Assembly (NCBI RefSeq): GCF_000760515.2
Contig: NW_013546179.1
Span: 1-28,393 of the forward strand
DNA: 28,393 nucleotides
Direction: 5' to 3'
From: Mitosporidium daphniae
Lineage: Eukaryota > Microsporidia
Numbering within the stretch: the first letter of the stretch is position 1; each line of letters opens with the position of its first letter. This document shows, one piece after another, positions 9,230 through 18,134 of this stretch. Under the pieces are notes generated by a model. It was not told the DNA's origin, searched no databases, and saw only the letters and a program-made list of their open reading frames with translations. The translations under genes were made by a program, and so were the position numbers.

Positions 9230-11128
9230 TCAGGAGGACTCTCCGCCTCTGGTTGAGTTGATCCAACAAAGCATCAATTCGACTTGAAGCAAATGTGATT
9301 TTGGCAGCCCAGAGATTTCAATATAGCCAGGAACGGTGCTCTGAAAATGGCCGCCATCTTTACCGCCATCTTTACCGCCATCTTTACCGCCATCTTTATC
9401 ACCATCTTTACCGCCATCTTCATTTCTCTCTCGCTCTAGAAAGTCAATTTTTACACCGGTTTGTCGCACAATTCTTGCAAAGTCGCAATGGTGCACGCTT
9501 GGGAACCTGTTTTTGATGGTAACCTTTTCTTTCAAAATCTCCATATGAGGGAGATGGGAGTATAGTAATCCAGGGCAGTCTGGGGTGCCGGGCCCGGTTG
9601 GGATCGATGCCGGCTCACTTGAAGCGCAAAGTTCAGCAGAGTTGTATGGGCTGTCAACACAGGAACATCGTTGGCGAGTGCTCATCGTGACGATTGATTT
9701 CCACGATTCAATTAGGGCTTGTTTGACATTTGCAACGGACTCTTTGCAAATATTGTAAATGCTAGAAGATATGACAACCTCCCAAGAAGGAGAGCTCATG
9801 TACCTGGGGAAAGATACACGAACAGAACCGTTGCCAAATGTTTTCAAAATCGACTGAAGTCGGGCCCCAGCAATTCCAATCATCGGCGAGTGGAAACATC
9901 TTGGAATTAAAATCGTTGCACTATAAACGGGTTTTTGGAGAACAAAAGTTGTCGATTTTTCTTCCGGCATTTTTTGTACATTTTCAACAGAAAACAGGCG
10001 CAAGAAAAACATAACCAAATCAATGCCTTCACGATCGCCAAATAAAACAAGTTTGCTTTGTAAACTGTGCATCTGAATATTAACAAAAGTCTGCTCTGAA
10101 AGGGTTTTAACATAATGCATCCCGAGTTTCTCCAATCTTCGCAAGGCTTCGGTGTTCAACAATACTTCCGATGTGGTGAGGACGCATAGCTTAAATAGCA
10201 ATTCTCGTCGAGCAGAAGCGACGTCCAATAAAATTGAATCTGTCGGCATCTCTCCAAGCGCAACACTGTGCAACCAACTTTGCAAAACAGGCTTTGAGTT
10301 TTCAATGTAATTTTTTTCAGACGTGGCGATTTCTCCGTTCGATGCACCCAATAAATCTATGATCAGGGAATCGGATTTTATAACAACGCTTATTTTCGAG
10401 GCGTCATTGAAGCTTTTGAGCTTCTTTTTGGCAATTGAAGATATAATGGCCTCGTAATCTATTTTTGGCTTCAACCCCGAAAAGGGGATAAAGATTTTCG
10501 AAATGGCATATGTTTCCTTTGAAATGTTATCTAAACTGGGCTTTTTGTAAATGTCAAGAGATTTTTGTCGTTCAGCCTGGTCCTTTTGCATTGGTGAGCT
10601 TGAAGTGGGGGATCCCGCAAAAAAGCCCGGGGGCGGACCTAAAGTGATGGTTTGTTTTTGCTTTTCCATAGAAGCCTCGAGAGATTGCGATAAAGGTGAT
10701 AGCGGAGGAGAGATTCCCAAAGTGATGTTCTGTGCTTTTGTTTTGGTGACATAAGGGGGTGAAAACTCCAATGGAAGGCCCCATATTTCAGACAGGATGC
10801 TATTGGTGTTAAACTCATCATCTTTAAACAGCCTCTCACAGGGATGCGAGTCGCTTAAAGAGGGTTCGAAATGATGACTTTGACCCAAAGATTGTATAGA
10901 ACCTGCTGCATTTTGTGATTGGGGTTCATTAAGAAGCCCTTTGGGGCTAAAATGAATGTTTTGGTCGCTTGGCTGGAATAAATGACGGTTATATGGCGGA
11001 AATTGTGCATTGACCTCCTGCTTGGGCACGCGAAAGTTTTCTTTAGGCATCTTGGAAAGTTTAGGCGAGCTACCATCATTATTATTAAGGCGGTATTGAC
11101 GATCGGAATCATCCCTAGACTTGGACAT
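9230..11128 (-). CDS. KH-domain RNA-binding protein with a variable KDGG repeat
   Basis: A single-exon frame of 632 residues. The first third is low-complexity and polar, with Pro-rich ITLG(P/S)PP-type motifs at two places. A clear KH core spans about 406-476: an IPRCFHSPMIG...G strand-helix with the IGxxG loop as IGIAG, then VRVSF and VVISSS strands. A second, C-terminal KH-like unit spans about 536-620 (FARIVRQTGVKIDF ... YIEISG). Between its two strands lies a six-copy KDGG/KDGD repeat. Degenerate KH-like strands may precede the first unit (around 350-385). Multi-KH proteins of the vigilin/Bicaudal-C class bind mRNA, but no specific orthologue is recognisable. Its upstream region at 11129-11236 separates it from the LRR gene. 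Confidence 0.7.
   Translation of the reverse strand: MSKSRDDSDRQYRLNNNDGSSPKLSKMPKENFRVPKQEVNAQFPPYNRHLFQPSDQNIHFSPKGLLNEPQSQNAAGSIQSLGQSHHFEPSLSDSHPCERLFKDDEFNTNSILSEIWGLPLEFSPPYVTKTKAQNITLGISPPLSPLSQSLEASMEKQKQTITLGPPPGFFAGSPTSSSPMQKDQAERQKSLDIYKKPSLDNISKETYAISKIFIPFSGLKPKIDYEAIISSIAKKKLKSFNDASKISVVIKSDSLIIDLLGASNGEIATSEKNYIENSKPVLQSWLHSVALGEMPTDSILLDVASARRELLFKLCVLTTSEVLLNTEALRRLEKLGMHYVKTLSEQTFVNIQMHSLQSKLVLFGDREGIDLVMFFLRLFSVENVQKMPEEKSTTFVLQKPVYSATILIPRCFHSPMIGIAGARLQSILKTFGNGSVRVSFPRYMSSPSWEVVISSSIYNICKESVANVKQALIESWKSIVTMSTRQRCSCVDSPYNSAELCASSEPASIPTGPGTPDCPGLLYSHLPHMEILKEKVTIKNRFPSVHHCDFARIVRQTGVKIDFLERERNEDGGKDGDKDGGKDGGKDGGKDGGHFQSTVPGYIEISGLPKSHLLQVELMLCWINSTRGGESS
9351..9422. repeat. 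12-bp coding minisatellite, six units
   Basis: Six consecutive 12-bp units of the form CCGCCATCTTTA run from 9351 to 9422; the fifth begins TCACC and the last ends TCA. On the minus strand they encode KDGG (one unit KDGD) in the loop between two strands of the C-terminal KH-like unit. The unit length is a multiple of three, so copy-number changes keep the frame. Confidence 0.95.
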
Positions 11129-11236
11129 TTTTAATTTTATAAAAATTTCAAGTTTATTTAATTAAACGTGGCCAATCAAGACAGACGGGTAAAATGTACC
11201 AAATGAATGGGCACATGCCAACAAAGGGGGAGGGGG

Positions 11237-12558
11237 TTAATTTTCTAATTTTATTAGCAAAAGTTGAAGCCAAAAATCCTCCAATCGATTTTTGATGATT
11301 GCCTGAAGTTCGGAAACACTCATCAAGTTTGAGTACAAGGCCTTGGATTCTGTTGTTGAAAGCAGCCTCAGCTGGTGCAGCAATATGGACTTGTCTTCTA
11401 CTTGATCGATAGAGGATTGGTCGAGTAAAAGAATATTCTGAGGGTCCAAATCTCCATAGTAGCTAGAGATGCCGATAAGAGAGGCTTTTCTTGCAATTAT
11501 TTCAGATGATATTTTTGAGGGAAACTTTAGGGTTTTAAATGACCGAAGAGTGTTACACATGCTTTTCGCATAGCCAAGTAGGCCCTCGAATGTTATAGAT
11601 GTGTTGTCTAGGTTTAGCTCTGTTAAATTTGGAAACTTTTTTATACTCTGGAAAGAAGAATCCGATATTAGCAGGTTTCCATCAAAGTTCAAGCGTGAAA
11701 TGGACGCTAAAAAGCCGTTCGACATGTTGCTTAAAGCCTCCAAATGTTTGTCAGTTAAATTAGTGTTGGTGAGGTTGAGATTTGTTAAGTGTGTCAAAGA
11801 GTTCAACATGGCCACATTTCGTACAGAAAAATGCACATTAGACAAGTTTAGCTCTGTCAGGTTTTGTATGAGTGAGCTTTTGGAGCCTAGCAGTGAAAAT
11901 AGGCTGTCGATGTCCGATGAAGAGGGACAACAGGTAGGGAGGATCGGAAGATCGGAACGCTCATATTTAGTTCCAAATGAGTTGGACAAATCTAAGGCTT
12001 TTATTTCAAGCCGGTCCGATATTTTGTTGATGTATGAAATGGTTAACGCTCCTAGCCATTAAAGAGATAGGTAATACCGTTGGAGGATAAACTTGCCAAT
12101 TGCTTTTGGAGACAAGCTGCTCCAAACAGCTTTTTGTCTAAATCTCCATGCAGGCTTTCATTGTGTAAGTTTAAGTAGGTATCTGAAAGTGGCGAGCGAT
12201 TGATGGACGTCACCCTTTTGCTCAAATATTTTGAAAGAGGTGTCTGAGGAGACTTACAATCAAGTTTTGTAGGCATAACAACGTTGTCGATGGGATGAAG
12301 CATTAGGGTCGACTTGCCCTTCCGTTTAGAAGAGTCACTCGATAAATATCGAATGCCAGATTTGTCTTTAGATTGACGGATCGAGCCTGGCATGGCTTTC
12401 ATATCTAAAACAGACATGTTTGAAATGGATCTTAGAACCGGCCGAGTGAAAACATTCTCCTCGCTCGACAAAACGGAAGGTGCTGACGAGCTCTTGAGGG
12501 GCTTTTCCGAGCCATTCCCGCCAACAGGGGTTAGGCCTGATGCATTGATGTGTTGCAT
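11237..12558 (-). CDS. Leucine-rich repeat protein (two exons)
   Basis: Exons at 12558-12078 and 12051-11237 encode 431 residues. The 26-nt intron at 12052-12077 (GTATTA...GCTAG) was inferred because the upstream frame stops at once while the downstream frame opens without an ATG. The join reads through LSSN-GALTISYINKISDRL into the first repeat. Residues 1-150 are Ser/Lys-rich and probably disordered. About 175-320 hold at least five LRRs of the LxxLNLxNTxLT type (for example LTELNLSN, LTNLNLTNTNLTD, LTELNLDNTSIT). The C-terminus is helical. LRR proteins of this kind are scaffolds; I do not recognise the orthologue. The start codon is 62 bp from the LSm1 stop on the same strand, so its promoter must be very short or overlap LSm1. 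Confidence 0.75.
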
Positions 12559-12620
12559 GGCAGGGGAAATAAGGCGGCAAAAACAAATGCTTTATTACGG
12601 TTTAAATTTTAATTTAAACT

Positions 12621-13143
12621 TTAAAGGTCAAATTCGGCCATGATATCTGCCTCCAGAAGGCCAAACTCCCTGTTGAGCTCTCGCTTGGTTTTTATGATTC
12701 TTTTCCTCTCATCCAAGATTTGACGCTGCTTTCTCAATATCTCGTTCATGGGGATTTTTTCTAGCGTGGGATATGAAATTCCGTGCTGTTGAGTTTCCTC
12801 GTTATATTCGCCCAGTAGAACCACATTTTCGCCTCTAATGAGTAGCACCCCTTGGTATTTCTCCCCATACTGGTTATCTATGAAAATCCGCTCAGTTGCC
12901 TCTGTGATTGTGATATTTCCTATTTGCAATAAAAATATGGCAGCATACCGAACTGGTCGTATACTTTGAAATTTCCCTCAAACTTTCTTCCATCCTTCAG
13001 AGAAATGATTATACGCTCTAATAAAAAAAACGGCAGCAAAATGTACTGTCTAAAAGTAGCTTAAAGTTGATTATCCCGCAAAAGGAATCTGAAAAAACCG
13101 AATGGGAACCAGTGAAAGAATCATCAAGCCCAAAATTGTTCAT
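12621..13143 (-). CDS. LSM1: LSm1, U6-like Sm protein of the mRNA decay ring (three exons)
   Basis: Exons 13143-13047, 13017-12949 and 12919-12621 encode 154 residues; both introns (13018-13046 and 12920-12948) are 29 nt, GT...TAG. Splicing restores the Sm fold: Sm1 with RIIISLKDGRKFEGN and VYDQFGNI, then TERIF, and Sm2 as IRGENVVLLG at 83-92. The TERIFI...YGEKYQGVLLIRGEN stretch and the long charged helical tail are typical of LSm1, which joins LSm2-7 and Pat1 to bind oligoadenylated mRNA ends and promote decapping in the cytoplasm. The first 25 residues are not conserved in the orthologues I know, so the exact start is less sure. The ATG lies only 13 nt after the stop of the LENG1-like gene. 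Confidence 0.9.
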
Positions 13144-13156
13144 TTTAAAAAATACT

Positions 13157-13784
13157 TTAAGTGAATTTATTCGTCCTTAGGAGGCTATCCTGTCTTTCCC
13201 GTTCCCTTTTTTCTCTGATCAGGCGTTCTGATCTTAATCTATCGTATTCTGAAGAGCCCCCAGCATAGGGTGCATGCTTGCTGCTGGAGTTTGTTTTTGA
13301 ATACTCGGTGTCTTCAGATTTGCGGGTATTTGTGGCAGACTTGATTTTTAGCAATGGATCTCCCGGTCTGTTTGGATTTAGTTCGACGGCCTCCGTTGGT
13401 TGCATATCATACCAAGGGGTCTCTTTTTTGCGCTTGTCGTTTCGAGATACATTCATAGGAATTGAAAACATTTCTTCAACCTTAGCTCTTCTTTCAACCT
13501 CTTTTTCAGATGGCGTTTTGTGTTTCAGTATCGTATCGTTTAGGCTATTTCTATAGTCGTCCTCTTTTTGAGATTCCATGTTGTTTTGATGAGAGCGTTT
13601 CTGCTTTAAAGAATTCATGACCGAGATTTTCGAGTCAATAATCCGACGGTGGCTTGCCTTTTCTTGTACAATGTCATTTTGCCTTTCGTCTTTTAGAACC
13701 TTTTCTTTATTTAGGACATTCTTCACATGCCAGCTAAACGTTAATATATTGAATGTAGTGCCTTTTTTTGGGAAGCAGATTCAT
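13157..13784 (-). CDS. LENG1: LENG1-like protein with a CIR N-terminal domain (two exons)
   Basis: Exon 1 (13784-13762) encodes only MNLLPKKS plus the join; exon 2 is 13733-13157; total 199 residues. The join gives MNLLPKKSWHVKNxxNxxKVxxDE, an almost perfect CIR N-terminal (Cir_N) motif. Further LENG1-like marks follow: TPWYD at 113-117, then PLLKIKS, and a C-terminal LRxERLxRE...LLRT helix. Human LENG1 is little characterised; Cir_N proteins such as Cwc25 are splicing factors, so a spliceosomal role is plausible. The 28-nt intron at 13734-13761 starts with GC, not GT; no GT donor in reach restores the motif. Most of the protein is charged and probably disordered. Divergent from the Dss1-like gene, 59 bp between start codons. 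Confidence 0.82.
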
Positions 13785-13843
13785 AAAAGTAAATTTAATT
13801 ATTTTTTTGTACTGAAATTAATTGTCCCCCATTTTATTGCAAC

Positions 13844-16800
13844 ATGAGCATCGGATGCATAGGCTCTCACAGAAGCCGGGCATTGAACCAAGGGGCTCAG
13901 TACATATCCAGGAGAGCTGCTTATTCCGCCGCTTCTGTTAAAACGCCATTTAGAATTGTCCCGATTTCTCCAGATACATTTCCAAGTGATACACTAATGA
14001 AAAAACCATCACGACCGCAACTTTCTCGTAAGAAATCCGTGGAGAAGCAAACCTTGAAAATTGTTCCCATCACAAGAAGCTATGAAATGGAATCCAATCT
14101 TGGGTCTAACAATTTTAAAAAAGAACCCCGGGAAGCTTCTTCTGTCAATCATGAGGAGCAGCCTTTCCCTTTATTTCATGAAGAGGGCTCTTCTTTATCC
14201 TCTTCACAAGCGTTAGATTTCCCTATTTTTGAAAGCATTTCAAAGGAAAAAGATGTAGAGCCTGAGGGCTTTGTGCCGGCCTATGAGCCCGGGGATCTTA
14301 TTGAGATCGTCGTGCAGAAATCGCGCCATATACTTGGGATTGTGCTTTCCGTTGGCCAGGAAAACACCAATTTATTATATGCGCTCAATTTGACAAATAA
14401 GCAAAGTATGGATGATGCCGCGTTTTCGACCTTTTCATTGCAGCAAGTTATGAGCTTCAATGTCAGGTTCAAGGCAAAACGCTGGCTATTTTTACACTCC
14501 AACCTGACTCCGGAGCTGATCGATAATATCTTTTCCCTGAAAACACACAAAACTATTAGCTCTCAATTTACAGAAGCAGCACTGCTTTCTCTGAATGCTT
14601 TAGGCAAGGCGCTGAAAACGTTCGAGTCTAATTCTTTTCGGGAGCTGCAAAGACTATTACAGATCTTTACATCGTTTGAGAGGGAATATTTAGACCGGCC
14701 TTCACTTTCTAGTGCTACTTCAGCACGTTCTTCCCGTGCTCCCGTCTCTATGTTGGTTCGGGGACTGAGTCCTGAGGAATTTCTTTTAGAAAGTGAAAAA
14801 ATTGCTTCCAATTGCGGCAGTCTTTCAAGGCCGATCTCCATCGAGTCTCTCCATGCAGCTTACCGTTTTTTATTTTGCAACTCGAAATATTTTGTCAAGC
14901 CCCCATTTTTGGGTCCAACTGGTCCTTACTTTATGCGTCCTCCTGCCGAAATTGCAAAGATCAATTCGATCCTCTCTTTGCCCCCGCCACAAATAGAGCA
15001 ATTTAGGGAAAAACTCCGAGCACATTTGAATTGCTGGCACCGTTCTACTGCTGCAAATTCCGTTGCAGGGGTACCCGGTTCATGCTCATCGCCGTCAGAA
15101 CGACCATCACACAATGTTGGGACCTTTTTTACGTCTGAAACGGACCAGTTGCTCCTGTGGGCACTGCAACGATATGCCTGTTCGCANAAGTACAATTTAA
15201 TGGGCATCAACGGGCACCCATTAGCCGATGTTGCCATCCAATGTCTTTCAGGAATATTGGATACCGGTAACGAGGCGGGTGATCTGTATCCTACTCTTGA
15301 AAAGAGGGGTCTTTTACCCCCGGACCACAACGTGCACTGGGAGCAGTCCTGTCTGCAATATGAGATTCCTGCAGCGATTGAAGAGGCAGCCTCCAAAGCT
15401 ATATCCTTAGATAGTTGCAATCAAAGCATTTCCCCCCAAAGTCTGAAGACCTCTCCAGTGCCAATCAGCCTCTCGGCATCTCCTCGGAAAATTCTTCCAG
15501 ATGGATCCTCTTTNGAGAGTAGAATTGAATTTGGCCATTCGCATCTAGCCATAGCTATAGACTCTGCTGATACCACGGAGGTTGATGACGCACTGTCAGT
15601 GGATGATACAACTGAAGCCGATACTTATTGGGGAGTACATGTGCATGTAGCCGACCCCACTGCATTCATACCGATGGGCTCAACATTAGAACGCTGGTGC
15701 GCTCAGAGAACTTCCTCAATATATGTGCCCGAAGCAAAAGCTCCTATGCTCCCAGAAACGATGCTTGAGCCGATTTCTCTTGGTGGAAAAAAAGCTTTGA
15801 CGTACGAGCCGCTGGCCTTCACCTTTTCATTTCAAGTTGACAAGAGCAGTGGTGAAATTCTTAACCACTCGGCCAAAATCCGACCATCCATTCTTCGCAA
15901 TGTCCAAAGGTTGACATATGAAGATGCCGATGCATTACTTCAACCATGTGATTCCACATCCCCTCTCCCCTCCACCTTACTCTCGCAGCTTGCCCAAGTT
16001 GCGAATGCTTTGGCGCGAGCTCGAGGCAACATCGAAGGTGCCTCTTTTCTATCGTTCATACAGAATCGACCATCACCAGAGGTTCGACTGGAGGGGCCTG
16101 TCGAAGCGCCGGCCTCTGTTATCCGAATTATCAATAGTAATGACCAAAGCTCCGTTTCTAGACGAATTGTCTCCGAGCTGATGGTCGCAGCTGGCGTAGT
16201 TGCGGCTCGGGTTTCTCAGGAACTGAGTCTCCCGGTTCCTTATAGAAGGCAGGACCCTCCAAAAGCGGGATCTCGCTTGGATGCGCTCGCGGAACGAATC
16301 GAGTCTGTTTTAAAGATAGAAAAGCAGATGTCGCCTTTGATAAGAGATATTGTTGGTTCTCATTTGGTTAGCACCAGCGGCATTCTCGCCCCATCCAAGG
16401 TTTCCCTTGTTGCAGGGGTTCACTGGTCCATGGGTCTCAATGCATATCTCCGCGTAACGTCTCCAATGCGCCGCTATGCGGACATGCTCATCCATTATCA
16501 GCTCAAAGCAGCACTTGGGGGATGTGGCTCCTCTAACATCATGCGGAGCGGGGAGCTGATTAGCCGGTTAAGGGATGTCAATGAACTCGAGCCCCAGCTC
16601 AAGTCTCTGCAAAGACGGGCCACAAGATTCTGGCTTTTGACATACATTCTTCGTCAGCCAGCCGACAAGATCTGGGATGCTATTGTTCTGGGGGGAAGCC
16701 AGCCATCTCAAACGGTCTCTGCATTTACATGTCAGATCTACATTTTGGAGCTATATTCCTCGTTCTCCATAACCATTGATTCTTACATGCTGTCTGCACT

Positions 16801-16930
16801 TGGCATCGCCTCATTCCAAGAAATCATGGTGCCGGGAACCCAAATCCAAGTCACTGCAGGCGTCGTAAAACGGGATCTCAACCAGGCATCTTGGCACCTA
16901 GCTGCAATTGGAAATCGGGCTCGTGGATGA
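13844..16930 (+). CDS. DSS1: Dss1-type mitochondrial RNB exoribonuclease
   Basis: A 1028-residue single-exon protein of the RNase II/RNB family. The N-terminus (first 35 residues) is rich in Arg, Ser and Ala with almost no acids, as in a mitochondrial presequence. The RNB core begins near 565: AIDSADTTEVDDALSV places metal-binding acids at D573, E579, D581 and D582, with Glu replacing the second Asp of bacterial RNase II, a form I recall in organellar and cyanobacterial RNB enzymes. VHVADPTAFI follows, and SPMRRYAD at 873-880 supplies the catalytic arginine region. Dss1 works with the helicase Suv3 in the mitochondrial degradosome. Two ambiguous bases, 15187 (codon 448) and 15514 (codon 557), leave the frame intact. 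It implies RNA turnover in a mitochondrion with its own transcripts. Confidence 0.88.
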   Translation: MSIGCIGSHRSRALNQGAQYISRRAAYSAASVKTPFRIVPISPDTFPSDTLMKKPSRPQLSRKKSVEKQTLKIVPITRSYEMESNLGSNNFKKEPREASSVNHEEQPFPLFHEEGSSLSSSQALDFPIFESISKEKDVEPEGFVPAYEPGDLIEIVVQKSRHILGIVLSVGQENTNLLYALNLTNKQSMDDAAFSTFSLQQVMSFNVRFKAKRWLFLHSNLTPELIDNIFSLKTHKTISSQFTEAALLSLNALGKALKTFESNSFRELQRLLQIFTSFEREYLDRPSLSSATSARSSRAPVSMLVRGLSPEEFLLESEKIASNCGSLSRPISIESLHAAYRFLFCNSKYFVKPPFLGPTGPYFMRPPAEIAKINSILSLPPPQIEQFREKLRAHLNCWHRSTAANSVAGVPGSCSSPSERPSHNVGTFFTSETDQLLLWALQRYACSXKYNLMGINGHPLADVAIQCLSGILDTGNEAGDLYPTLEKRGLLPPDHNVHWEQSCLQYEIPAAIEEAASKAISLDSCNQSISPQSLKTSPVPISLSASPRKILPDGSSXESRIEFGHSHLAIAIDSADTTEVDDALSVDDTTEADTYWGVHVHVADPTAFIPMGSTLERWCAQRTSSIYVPEAKAPMLPETMLEPISLGGKKALTYEPLAFTFSFQVDKSSGEILNHSAKIRPSILRNVQRLTYEDADALLQPCDSTSPLPSTLLSQLAQVANALARARGNIEGASFLSFIQNRPSPEVRLEGPVEAPASVIRIINSNDQSSVSRRIVSELMVAAGVVAARVSQELSLPVPYRRQDPPKAGSRLDALAERIESVLKIEKQMSPLIRDIVGSHLVSTSGILAPSKVSLVAGVHWSMGLNAYLRVTSPMRRYADMLIHYQLKAALGGCGSSNIMRSGELISRLRDVNELEPQLKSLQRRATRFWLLTYILRQPADKIWDAIVLGGSQPSQTVSAFTCQIYILELYSSFSITIDSYMLSALGIASFQEIMVPGTQIQVTAGVVKRDLNQASWHLAAIGNRARG

Positions 16931-17039
16931 GGCGAGTGGCATTTAAATTAAATAAATCTAAACTGAAGACGGAAAAGAAATTCCGTCCCTAGTGCTGCAA
17001 TTGGATTCGTAATATTTAGATGCTACATCGATCTTTGGT

Positions 17040-17925
17040 TTACAAGGGAGGGCATGGGCTATCCATTGGCCCCACTGCGACGCATCCTTCCTTTACCACC
17101 TCCTTGTAGAAGGCAAGGAGCTGTGGAACAATAACTTCAAGAACGAGACGCCTTTGCTCTGCATCAGGTACCACCGTCGATATATGCTCATCGGCCTCCT
17201 TTGACGCCAGTCTTTTGGATATGGATATCCAAAAGGAAGCTGCTGCCAGCAAGGGCGGATCATATAAAAGCACCAAGGGGCTAAGCATGCTGAGGTGTAA
17301 GGAAAAGCACATACCAGTCGCTCAGAATCCGCCAGGCAGCCTGCGATATCTCTTGGGAGATCGACCGAGAAATCAGAATTTCCTTTAGGTATTTGAATGG
17401 CTGTTCAACAGCCAGGTCAAAGCAAAGTGTTTCAAGCAGCATGAATTCCATATCGAGCACCTTTGATCGCATGATTTGAAGCTGCTGATGGGAATGAAAA
17501 CAATAGAAACGTACCTTAACGTCATCAATTAAGATCTTTTGAAGGCCTTCATCACCATCAAAGTAGATGGTAAGGATTTCCTTGATCTTGCGTGGGGTCT
17601 CCTCGACCTTTCCAGCAAGGTAAAGTGAGGCTATTGCGAGCAGCTATATGGTTAAGCGGGTTGAAAAAACCTGGCCAAGCTTTTTATCGTGCGTGGCTAG
17701 TGCGCGGCGCATAAAAAACCGATGAAGGAATATCTGAGCACAGGTTATAGTGGATTGAGGACTACAAAGTAGGAGAAAAGATACTCACAATTTCAGCCTA
17801 ACCCCAAGGTCTAGTATGAATTTGCAAAGCAAAAACCGGTCCTTCACTTCTTCTTGATAAGAGATCAGAGGACGAGATGGCGTCCGGTTCTGTAAATCAT
17901 CCATGGAAAATTTCCACATTTTCAT
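17040..17925 (-). CDS. Cyclin of the K/T/Ctk2 class (five exons)
   Basis: Exons 17925-17789, 17761-17671, 17643-17515, 17481-17315 and 17280-17040 encode about 254 residues. Introns are 27, 27, 33 and 34 nt. The assembled protein shows the WxFxxxDLxxRTPS opening of transcriptional cyclins, a first cyclin box with the hallmark LAGKVEETP at about 86-93, then FMLLETLCFDLAVEQPFKYL and a second box with AAWRILSD...LYDPPLLAAASFWIS. This fits cyclin K/cyclin T/Ctk2-Pch1, partners of CDK9/CDK12-type kinases that phosphorylate the RNA polymerase II C-terminal domain. It lacks the long C-terminal tail of the animal proteins. The third intron (17482-17514) is a multiple of three without a stop and ends CAGCAG, so retention would add 11 residues. 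Starts at 17919 or 17904 are alternatives. Confidence 0.85.
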
Positions 17926-18134
17926 GCGGCACAATTCTGGATAAAAAATTAATTTTTAAAAAGACGGGGACCCATTGCATTTTTGCGACAACTTCATTGG
18001 TGTCCAAATGGCCTTCAAAGGGTTGGAATGCATATTTCCGGGGATAGTTTAATGGGTGTATGATGGAGTCTCTCAAATAGGAAAGACGTTCCCAAATTGT
18101 CACATGTACGTCAACTGCATTCGTAAATTTTATT

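Noticed and set aside
14926-15420. 164-residue minus-strand frame opposite the Dss1-like gene
   Set aside because: Cys/Ser-rich shadow of the sense frame, with one ambiguous base and no domain.
15187-15514. The two N bases as evidence of a broken Dss1 gene
   Set aside because: Each N replaces a single base at a third codon position and the frame and RNB motifs continue on both sides, so these are base-call ambiguities, not gaps or frameshifts.
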